DNA of 9,945 bases. Source: Methanobacteriota archaeon. Lineage in GTDB: Archaea > Thermoplasmatota > Thermoplasmata > RBG-16-68-12. Under the pieces are notes generated by a model. That model was not told the origin of the DNA. It worked only from the letters and a program-made list of their open reading frames with translations, and ran no database searches. Numbering within the stretch: the first letter of the stretch is position 1; the number at the start of each line of letters is the position of its first letter. Where the stretch lies: the NCBI GenBank assembly GCA_005878515.1, contig VBLZ01000002.1, positions 1-9,945 on the forward strand, read 5' to 3'. Position numbers and translations under genes: made by a program. Shown here piece after piece: positions 1-5,049 of the stretch.

Positions 1-170
1 GCGCGGTCGGCCTCATCAAGCGCTCGGTCACGGAAGGCCTCGAGATGCCGATGTACGAGGGCTTCGCGCTCGAGCGAGAATTGCAGAATCGCCTCTTCGC
101 GATGGCCGATGCGAAAGAAGGCTTTCGCGCGTTCCTGGAGAAGCGCAAGCCAGCGTTCCAAGGGAAGTGA
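1..170 (+). CDS. Enoyl-CoA hydratase/crotonase family protein, C-terminal fragment
   Basis: The window opens inside this gene. The reading frame begins at base 3 and gives 55 residues before TGA at 168-170. The visible part is the C-terminal helical region of the crotonase fold, with a tail of the form AKEGFRAFLEKRKPAFQGK. The 'KEG..AFLEKR.P.F.G' ending is typical of enoyl-CoA hydratases and isomerases, where this helix packs in the trimer and helps close the acyl-CoA site. The catalytic part lies outside the window, so substrate cannot be judged. It resembles the tail of the complete crotonase at 808-1587 (that one has EEGVGAFLAKRDPKW), so the two are probably paralogues separated by one acetyltransferase gene. 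Family assignment is fairly secure; the exact reaction is unknown. Confidence 0.85.
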   Translation, partial: AVGLIKRSVTEGLEMPMYEGFALERELQNRLFAMADAKEGFRAFLEKRKPAFQGK

Positions 171-212
171 CGTTCGGATCGCGGTCGGCGCACGTTGAGC
201 CAGGAGAGGCGG

Positions 213-704
213 GTGGCGGGTATCGGGTCCGATGAGCCTCGCATCCGGGTCGCCCGCGTCGCGGATCTCGATGCGCTCGCACGGATGTGGGAGAAGCTCG
301 AGAACTACCATGCCGATCTTGGTGGACCGGAGTACCGCCTCGCGCCCGGGTGGAAGGGAGATTGGCGGCGCTTCACACGCAGCCACATCGGGCACAAAGA
401 CCGCCTCTGCCTCGTCGCCGAACTGGACGGGACCGCGGTCGGCTTCCTCTTGGGAGCGATTCTCGTGCGCCCGAGGGTCTTCGAGCACCGATTATACGGA
501 CACATCTACGACTTGTTTGTCGATCCGGCCCAACGGAATCGGGGAGTCGGGGAATCGCTCGTGAATGAGACGCTCGCGTGGTTCCGGTCGCGTCGCGTCG
601 AAAAGGTCGACTTGTACGCGCACATGCGGAACGAGATGGGCTTGCGCTTCTGGAGGAAAATGGGATTCGAGCCGACCGTCCAAATCTTCGATCGTCGAAT
701 TTGA
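213..704 (+). CDS. GNAT-family N-acetyltransferase
   Basis: Predicted acetyl-CoA-dependent N-acyltransferase of about 163 residues, one GNAT domain. Motif A is clear: a beta strand (GHIYDLFVDPAQ) leads into RNRGVG at about residues 108-113, the pyrophosphate-binding loop that contacts acetyl-CoA, followed by the helix ESLVNETLAWF. Motif B follows with N-E-M-GLRFWRKMGF near residues 140-152, the usual 'A..fYek.GF' ending. The acceptor substrate cannot be read from sequence. I chose GTG at 213 because AGGAG at 202-206 sits six bases upstream. The in-frame TTG at 195 would add six residues but has no visible ribosome site. The gene follows the crotonase fragment by about 40 bases without an obvious promoter, so it is probably cotranscribed with it. 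A role in acyl-CoA metabolism is only suggested by the neighbours. Confidence 0.88.
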   Translation: MAGIGSDEPRIRVARVADLDALARMWEKLENYHADLGGPEYRLAPGWKGDWRRFTRSHIGHKDRLCLVAELDGTAVGFLLGAILVRPRVFEHRLYGHIYDLFVDPAQRNRGVGESLVNETLAWFRSRRVEKVDLYAHMRNEMGLRFWRKMGFEPTVQIFDRRI

Positions 705-739
705 CCGCCCGCAGCGGAATCATCTCAACGCGACAGTGC

Positions 740-755
740 AACCTTAAACAAGGTT
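740..755 (+). promoter_or_regulatory. TATA-like box within a perfect inverted repeat, upstream of the enoyl-CoA hydratase
   Basis: The arms AACCTT (740-745) and AAGGTT (750-755) are exact reverse complements around AAAC. The centre, CTTAAAC, is the only AT-rich stretch between the GNAT gene and the next start and could be a TATA box. Transcription would then start near 770-775, leaving a short leader before ATG 808. The symmetry could be an operator for a dimeric repressor, but a six-base arm is short enough to occur by chance. Confidence 0.4.
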
Positions 756-807
756 AATGCTTCGGGCGAGGCCTCAAGTCGCCGGGTGGCGTTGCCGCGC
801 CGATTCC

Positions 808-1587
808 ATGAACTACGATACGATTCTCGTGACCCACCACGGCCCGACCGCGGTCGTCGCGTTGAATCGCCCAGACAAGCTCAACGCGATGTCGATGATG
901 CTGAAAGCCGAATTGGTCCGCGCGCTTCACGACCTCGACAAACATGAGGAGACCCGGACCATCATCCTCACCGGTTCAGGCGACAAAGCCTTCACCGCAG
1001 GAGCCGACATTCACGAATTCCAAGGCCGCACCGCCATCGAGCAGTGGCGAATGTATGAACACGGCACCCTGTACGACGCCGTGGATCGAACCGCCAAGCC
1101 GCTCCTCGCGATGATCAACGGATACTGCTTCGGCGGCGGCCTGGAGCTGGCCATGGCCTGCGACATCCGGATCGCCTCCGATCGCGCGACCCTTGGGCAG
1201 ACCGAGATCAACATCGGAATCATCCCTGGCGGCGGGGGAAGTCAGCGACTGCCGCGGCTGGTGGGAATCGGCAACGCGCTCAAGCTCACGCTCACCGGCG
1301 ATCGAATCGATGCGGCCGAAGCGTGGCGGATGGGGCTGGTGGACGAGGTCGTGCCCCACTCCCGGCTCGAGCCGCGGACGTTCGAAATCGCGGATCGAAT
1401 CGGATCTCGGAGCGCGCTCGCGGTCCGGCTCGCGAAAGCGGCGGTCCGCGCATCGGCGCGCATGCCGTTGAATCAGGGCCTCCGGTATGAGCAGACTCTA
1501 TTCACGCTCGCGATGGCATCCGAAGACAAGGAAGAAGGTGTGGGCGCATTTCTTGCGAAACGAGACCCGAAATGGAAAGATCGATAG
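808..1587 (+). CDS. Enoyl-CoA hydratase/isomerase (crotonase family)
   Basis: Complete 259-residue crotonase, the normal length for a monofunctional enoyl-CoA hydratase. It would add water to a trans-2-enoyl-CoA in fatty or amino acid degradation in the cytoplasm. Visible motifs, in order: ALNRPDKLNAM near 18-28; AFTAGADIHEF at 61-71, forming part of the oxyanion hole; FGGGLELAMACDIRIAS at 108-124; and GQTEINIGIIPGGGGSQRL at 130-148. Glu113 and Glu133 match in context and 20-residue spacing the two catalytic glutamates of rat mitochondrial hydratase (Glu144 and Glu164), supporting hydratase over a degenerate family member. I chose ATG 808 because the family N terminus begins just there. An in-frame ATG at 757 would add 17 atypical residues and start downstream of, or within, the promoter-like repeat. 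Crotonases vary in substrate, so chain length and exact pathway are open. Confidence 0.93.
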   Translation: MNYDTILVTHHGPTAVVALNRPDKLNAMSMMLKAELVRALHDLDKHEETRTIILTGSGDKAFTAGADIHEFQGRTAIEQWRMYEHGTLYDAVDRTAKPLLAMINGYCFGGGLELAMACDIRIASDRATLGQTEINIGIIPGGGGSQRLPRLVGIGNALKLTLTGDRIDAAEAWRMGLVDEVVPHSRLEPRTFEIADRIGSRSALAVRLAKAAVRASARMPLNQGLRYEQTLFTLAMASEDKEEGVGAFLAKRDPKWKDR

Positions 1588-1645
1588 CGCCGCAATTCTC
1601 AAACTTGATCGTTCGTTGTCAGCGCCGATAACCACATCAGAGGGG

Positions 1646-1673
1646 TCTTAACCGCAAGCTCGGGTCGTTTTTT
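1646..1673 (+). promoter_or_regulatory. Promoter-like region before the four-helix membrane protein gene
   Basis: TCTTAACC at 1646-1653 lies about 30 bases before ATG 1679, the spacing expected of an archaeal TATA box for a nearly leaderless transcript. A run of six T at 1668-1673 sits just before the start codon and could instead help end transcription from the upstream crotonase gene. Both readings rest on position and base composition only. Confidence 0.35.
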
Positions 1674-1678
1674 CGAAC

Positions 1679-2776
1679 ATGTCTGTCTGGTCCGGCATTG
1701 CCGCGGCCGGGGTAGCCATCGCCCTCGCCTTCGTCGCAATCGGACAGCCGCTCTGGCAATGGCAGATGGAGGACCCACAGAGCAGGGAATCCTGGACCTA
1801 CAACCCCTTCTCCGCTCATCAGGTCTTCCTCAACAAGACCAGCAACGTTACGACCAGCCGATCGTACTCCGTCGACGGGCTCGCCACAATCCAGAGCAAT
1901 ATGGCCGCAGCCATCGCGGAATTTGATACGTTCTTCGCCCTGGGCCTCGTCGCGGGCTTCGCGGGCATGGTCCTCTCGGTCATGTCCGCGTGGAAGAAAC
2001 TTCGGGGGATTTTCGCGGGCCTCGCGTTCGTGGGCGCTTGCGCCGCGATGCTGTATGTCGGCTTCGCGACGGCCTTTTCCTTGCCAAGCGCGGCAACTCA
2101 GGACCTGCCGACGCTGGGCTCGGCGAGCACGCAATTCGCCGCGCAGGGGTCCTACGGCGCGCAACTGCTCTCAACCACTCCGGGCGTCGGCTGGATCCTG
2201 GTCCTCGGCGCGGGCCTCGCGTTCGCGTGGGCCTCGTCGGACATCTGGCACATCGTGCCCGTGAAGAAGGCTCCTCCGAAGAAGGCGGAAGCGACCGTGA
2301 AGCGCGTCCCGCCGAAGGTCGTCGCGCCTCCGCCACCGCCTGCGGAGCTCCTCCCATCGGCCCCGGAACCCAACATCGAGGAAGTCTTCGTGATCGGCTC
2401 GAACGGCCTGTTGGTCAAACACATGTCGCGGAGCTTGATGACCGACAAGGATCGCGACGTCGTCGGAAGCATGATTTCCGCCATCTCGTCGTTCGTGCGC
2501 GAGGCTTTCACGGAAAGGGACGGGGAGGTCCACGAGGTCACGCTGGGGGACCACCGCTTCGTCATGTGCAGCGATTCGGGAATCGTCCTTGCGGTCCTCG
2601 TCTCATCCGGGGATACGGAAGACATCGTGCACCGCCTGAGACATCTCCTGGCGATCCTCGGCGATCGGTACGGCGACCGCCTCGCAACCTGGCAAGGGGA
2701 GTCTCTGGAGGGGATCGAGGACGAACTTCAGGTCCTCTGGGAGCCGTATCACCTCCCGCCGCCACCCGTGGCTTGA
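1679..2776 (+). CDS. Four-helix membrane protein with C-terminal cytoplasmic sensor-like domain
   Basis: 365 residues, not matched to a named family. Hydrophobic segments lie near 4-24, 83-103, 109-131 and 169-188. With both ends inside, the loops at 25-82 and 132-168 face out. The first loop holds two N-glycosylation sequons (N52-K-T, N56-V-T) and an LWQWQ motif directly after helix 1, somewhat like four-helix PMP22/claudin-type layouts. A lysine/proline-rich linker (193-230, with a PPPPP run) leads to a compact alpha/beta domain at about 232-355. It starts IEEVFVIGSNGLLVKHMSR, then a helix SMISAISSFVREAF, a strand EVHEVTLGDHRFVM and a strand GIVLAVLVSSG. This pattern recalls roadblock/longin-like sensory domains at the C termini of archaeal membrane proteins; that assignment is from memory and unverified. 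It probably links an outer signal to a cytoplasmic partner. The partner is unknown. Confidence 0.85.
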   Translation: MSVWSGIAAAGVAIALAFVAIGQPLWQWQMEDPQSRESWTYNPFSAHQVFLNKTSNVTTSRSYSVDGLATIQSNMAAAIAEFDTFFALGLVAGFAGMVLSVMSAWKKLRGIFAGLAFVGACAAMLYVGFATAFSLPSAATQDLPTLGSASTQFAAQGSYGAQLLSTTPGVGWILVLGAGLAFAWASSDIWHIVPVKKAPPKKAEATVKRVPPKVVAPPPPPAELLPSAPEPNIEEVFVIGSNGLLVKHMSRSLMTDKDRDVVGSMISAISSFVREAFTERDGEVHEVTLGDHRFVMCSDSGIVLAVLVSSGDTEDIVHRLRHLLAILGDRYGDRLATWQGESLEGIEDELQVLWEPYHLPPPPVA

Positions 2777-2812
2777 GCTTCGTTTCACCTCCGTTCCTGC
2801 GAGTCTGGGACA

Positions 2813-2820
2813 GATATTTA
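2813..2820 (+). promoter_or_regulatory. TATA-like box of queC
   Basis: GATATTTA is a good archaeal TATA match in a GC-rich spacer. Transcription would start near 2845, giving a leader of about 50 bases before ATG 2895. This argues against the in-frame ATG at 2820, which overlaps the box itself. Confidence 0.55.
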
Positions 2821-2894
2821 TGGGGCGGAAGCCTCCGCTCCGCGGCCTGCGCCGCAACCTTCGAAGTCAGGCCAAACGATTTGGGGGTAACCGA

Positions 2895-3548
2895 ATGGAA
2901 CGGGCGATTGTCCTCCTCTCCGGCGGAGTCGATTCGGCGGTCGCCTTGTGGTGGGCGAAGAGGAAGGGCTGGGACATTCAACCGCTCACCTTCGACTACT
3001 TCGGTCGCCCCAAGCGAGAGAACGACGCGGTCCGGGCGTTGAGCTCGCGGGCCGAGACCGCCTCGGTTCGACACGTCGACCTGCCGTTCCTGAAGGAGGT
3101 CGACGATCTCCGGAAGGAGGGCTTCGAGAACCGCCTCCTCCTCGACTCGCCCGAAGGGTACATCCCGGGACGGAACCTGATTTTCTACGGCCTCGCGGGC
3201 TACTACGCGGAACTCGATGCCGCGCGGTACCTCGTCGGTGGTCACAACGGAGTCGACCCCGAATCGTTCCCCGACTCGAGCCCGAAGTTCTTCAACTTCC
3301 TGAACAGCGTGTTCCATCTGAGCCTCTGGTCCTACGACAAAGCCCCCGTGCAGATCCTCGTGCCGCTGAGCGGAAAGTCGAAAGAGGAGGTCGTCCGCAT
3401 GGGCCTCGAGATGAACGTCCCCTTCGACGTCACATGGTCCTGTTACTGGGACCGCGCGGTCCATTGCGGCACCTGCGTCTCCTGCAGGGAGCGCCGGGAG
3501 GCCTTCGCAGCCGTAGGGGCGGTGGACCCGGTCGAGTACGAAGCGTAG
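2895..3548 (+). CDS. queC: 7-cyano-7-deazaguanine (preQ0) synthase QueC
   Basis: QueC converts 7-carboxy-7-deazaguanine to preQ0 using ATP and ammonia. In archaea preQ0 is inserted into tRNA position 15 and becomes archaeosine. The 217-residue protein opens with VLLSGGVDSA; SGGVDS at 9-14 is the PP-loop that binds ATP pyrophosphate. FDYFGRPKREN (33-43) and YIPGRNLIFYGLA (89-101) are family blocks, and GHNGVDPESFPDSSPKF (116-132) corresponds to the substrate-side 'N..D..gyPD.rpeF' block. Four cysteines in the C-terminal TWSCYWDRAVHCGTCVSC block (183, 191, 194, 197) form the structural zinc site. ATG 2895 is chosen because GGGGGT at 2883-2888 is a suitable ribosome site and an upstream ATG lies in the promoter. 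queD lies two genes downstream. queE and the tRNA-guanine transglycosylase are not in the window. Confidence 0.95.
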   Translation: MERAIVLLSGGVDSAVALWWAKRKGWDIQPLTFDYFGRPKRENDAVRALSSRAETASVRHVDLPFLKEVDDLRKEGFENRLLLDSPEGYIPGRNLIFYGLAGYYAELDAARYLVGGHNGVDPESFPDSSPKFFNFLNSVFHLSLWSYDKAPVQILVPLSGKSKEEVVRMGLEMNVPFDVTWSCYWDRAVHCGTCVSCRERREAFAAVGAVDPVEYEA

Positions 3549-3570
3549 CGAACGCGAAGTTAAGGCGCGC

Positions 3571-3599
3571 AAATCTTAAGGAGGCGGGGAGATTCCCCG
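3571..3599 (+). promoter_or_regulatory. TATA-like box and short inverted repeat before the cupin gene
   Basis: AAATCTTAA at 3571-3579 is a TATA-like stretch about 30 bases before ATG 3609, so the transcript would be nearly leaderless. Directly downstream, CGGGGA (3585-3590) and TCCCCG (3594-3599) are exact reverse complements around GAT. This falls between the TATA box and the predicted start site, where a repressor could block initiation. Chance is possible given the GC-rich sequence. GGAGG at 3580-3584 is too far from the start codon to act as a ribosome site. Confidence 0.4.
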
Positions 3600-3608
3600 A
3601 GGCCCGAC

Positions 3609-3944
3609 ATGTACACGACCACCGTCCGGTCGGTCGCCGCGATCCGATTCTTGGAGGAAGGCAGTCACAACGTGAAGATGAAACAGCTCATCGGGCATGA
3701 GGACGGGGCCCGGAAGACCGCGATGCACGAGCTCATCATCACGAAAGGCGGATTCTCGGCGATGCACCGCCACGAATGGGACCATCAGCTCGTCGTGACG
3801 GAGGGCCGCGGCGTCGCAATCTTGGACGGGAAAAAACTCGCGCTCCGCCCCGGCGTCGTCCTACTCGTTCAATCGAACGAAGAGCATCAGTTCCTCCAGC
3901 GCGGGCGAGAACCGTTGAAGTTCGTGACCGTCACCCCGATCTGA
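3609..3944 (+). CDS. Small single-domain cupin protein
   Basis: A 111-residue protein containing one cupin beta-barrel. Motif 1 is GGFSAMHRHEWDHQLVVTEG (47-66): His53 and His55 are the expected metal ligands, and Gln60 stands where many cupins have glutamate, a substitution also seen in active metal cupins. Motif 2 is PGVVLLVQSNEEHQF (81-95), with His93 as the remaining ligand. A metal-binding site is therefore intact (His, His, Gln, His) and an enzymatic or small-ligand sensing role is possible; the substrate cannot be told. The gene lies between queC and queD on the same strand, 60 bases after one and 49 before the other, but it has its own promoter-like element. A link to deazaguanine metabolism is therefore only a guess from position. 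The protein is cytoplasmic, with no signal peptide. Confidence 0.87.
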   Translation: MYTTTVRSVAAIRFLEEGSHNVKMKQLIGHEDGARKTAMHELIITKGGFSAMHRHEWDHQLVVTEGRGVAILDGKKLALRPGVVLLVQSNEEHQFLQRGREPLKFVTVTPI

Positions 3945-3960
3945 AGCGGCCGCGGGCCAA

Positions 3961-3968
3961 GCTTTATT
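3961..3968 (+). promoter_or_regulatory. TATA-like box of queD
   Basis: GCTTTATT stands out in a GC-rich spacer and is centred about 29 bases before ATG 3994, the spacing of a leaderless archaeal gene. It supports ATG 3994 over an in-frame TTG at 3967, which overlaps the box. Confidence 0.55.
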
Positions 3969-3993
3969 GCGACCCGGCCCTTCGTCCGCGGGA

Positions 3994-4320
3994 ATGAAGC
4001 TCGGAGTCACGGAGTACATCGACTGCGCGCATCACCTTCCGGGCCACGAGCGGTGTGGGTCGCTCCACGGACACACGTACCAAGTCGACGTCTTCATCGA
4101 GGGCGAGCACAAAGGCGGGATGCTCCTCGACTTCGCGGACATCAAGAAAGCGCTGCGCGCCATCCTCGCAGAGTACGACCACAAGGACTGGAACACGTTC
4201 CTCGAGTACCCAACGGTCGAGAATATCTGCGAGCTCATTGCGAAGCGACTCCAAGAGAAGATCAAGTTGCCCGCCCACGTGCGCGTGTGGGAAGGATACG
4301 GGAAGTGGGCCGAGATCTAG
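3994..4320 (+). CDS. queD: 6-carboxy-5,6,7,8-tetrahydropterin synthase QueD
   Basis: QueD turns 7,8-dihydroneopterin triphosphate into 6-carboxytetrahydropterin, the step before QueE and QueC on the way to preQ0 and archaeosine. The 108-residue protein has the complete active site. Zinc ligands are His13 (CAHHLPG), His25 and His27 (LHGH). Cys21 in ERCGSLHGH is the catalytic cysteine, at the same spacing from the zinc histidines as in E. coli QueD. Asp62-His63 (EYDHKDW) and Glu100 (VWEGYG) complete the catalytic set. The cysteine four residues before LHGH fits QueD rather than the archaeal PTPS variants that replace it. The protein is shorter than bacterial QueD mainly in the C terminus. With queC just upstream this forms a partial preQ0 cluster interrupted by a cupin gene. 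Confidence 0.94.
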   Translation: MKLGVTEYIDCAHHLPGHERCGSLHGHTYQVDVFIEGEHKGGMLLDFADIKKALRAILAEYDHKDWNTFLEYPTVENICELIAKRLQEKIKLPAHVRVWEGYGKWAEI

Positions 4321-4364
4321 GCATTCCTGCGGATTCCATAGCTCGTTCAATACTCATGGGTAGT

Positions 4365-4390
4365 CGGTAGATATCGTTAAATATCTATCG
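4365..4390 (+). promoter_or_regulatory. Palindromic operator overlapping the TATA box of the winged-helix regulator gene
   Basis: Arms CGGTAGATAT (4365-4374) and ATATCTATCG (4381-4390) are reverse complements at nine of ten positions around the spacer CGTTAA. The AT-rich centre TTAAATAT (4377-4384) is a TATA-like box about 30 bases before the TTG start at 4410, so the box lies inside the palindrome. The symmetry, length and position fit a dimeric winged-helix repressor that blocks TBP at its own promoter. Autoregulation is inferred from the layout. Confidence 0.65.
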
Positions 4391-4409
4391 AACTAATTCG
4401 ACCAGCAAG

Positions 4410-5045
4410 TTGCAGAACAAACAAGATTCCATTCGGACTGCGAACCTCGAAGAGGCGCGCGAAGTAATGACCGCGCTCGCGCGGGAATACTCGGTCGATC
4501 TCCTCCGTGAGCTCCATGGGGCAGGTTGGTCGACCGCTAGTGAGGTCGCAAGGAACCTGGGCATCCACGTGGCCACGGCAATGCGGAAGCTCTCGGAACT
4601 CGAAGCGCTTCAGCTGCTTGAGAAGCGTGTGCGGACGGGGAGCGATCTCGTGGAATATCGGCCCGTCAGCGCTCGGGTCGAGATCGTCCTCGATTTCGAC
4701 GGAGAGGCGAAGGCCGCTGCGCGGGATGTGAGGAACGTCGCCAAGGGCATCTTGGTCCGGGAACGCCCGAATCAGAAAGTCGTCCTCGAGGCGGACGAGC
4801 GTTCCGAGGTCGTGCGCCGAATCGTGTTCGTCAAGACCGTGCGACTCCGGACCGTGGCGGAGGTGATGGAGTTGACCGAAACGGAGGGTCGCTTCCTTTG
4901 GCACCTGCCGTTCGCATCCCAAGAGGCCGCGTCCGTGGCCGAGGTTTGTCGCCGAGCGAAAATCGAGAACCCGATCCACGTCTCGAAGCTCTTGGATTTC
5001 GTCAAGGAAATGGAATCCCGGGGGGTCGTGGAGGTCGTGAGGTGA
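4410..5045 (+). CDS. Winged-helix transcriptional regulator (ArsR-like N-terminal domain)
   Basis: A 211-residue soluble DNA-binding protein. Residues about 17-90 form an ArsR-like winged helix: REVMTALAREYSVDLLREL, then STASEVARNLGIHVATAMRKLSEL, where the helix near 52-65 would read DNA, followed by LLEKRVRTGSDLVEYRP as the wing. Residues 91-150 are a mixed segment of unknown role. The end, about 155-211, again looks helix-turn-helix-like (LTETEGRFLWHLP, then SVAEVCRRAKI...VSKLLDFVKEMESRGVVEVV), so the protein may carry two such domains. I use TTG 4410 because it lies at leaderless distance from the TATA box and includes the full first helix; ATG 4467 would cut it. The palindrome at 4365-4390 suggests it controls itself and the two membrane protein genes that follow. 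The ligand is unknown; no metal-binding cysteine pair is seen in the first domain. Confidence 0.85.
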   Translation: MQNKQDSIRTANLEEAREVMTALAREYSVDLLRELHGAGWSTASEVARNLGIHVATAMRKLSELEALQLLEKRVRTGSDLVEYRPVSARVEIVLDFDGEAKAAARDVRNVAKGILVRERPNQKVVLEADERSEVVRRIVFVKTVRLRTVAEVMELTETEGRFLWHLPFASQEAASVAEVCRRAKIENPIHVSKLLDFVKEMESRGVVEVVR

Positions 5046-5046
5046 T
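5039..5046 (+). promoter_or_regulatory. Strong Shine-Dalgarno site coupling the regulator and membrane protein genes
   Basis: GAGGTGAT is an uninterrupted eight-base match to the conserved 3' end of 16S rRNA. It contains the regulator's TGA (5043-5045) and ends three bases before ATG 5050. This implies translation of the second gene on the same mRNA. Confidence 0.75.
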
Positions 5047-5049
5047 CGG

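Noticed and set aside
1990..3042. Long plus-strand frame (350 codons) overlapping the four-helix protein and queC
   Set aside because: Its product is rich in Arg, Gly and Pro with no membrane or domain pattern. The overlapped frames have clear helices and motifs.
2562..3572. Long open frame (336 codons) on the minus strand opposite queC
   Set aside because: It lies antisense to a gene with an unmistakable QueC sequence. Such long antisense frames are expected in GC-rich coding DNA, and its translation has no recognisable domain.
3950..3992. Two copies of CCGCGGG flanking the queD TATA box, 36 bases apart
   Set aside because: Short, GC-only words recur by chance in a genome of this composition; no arm symmetry across the promoter supports an operator.
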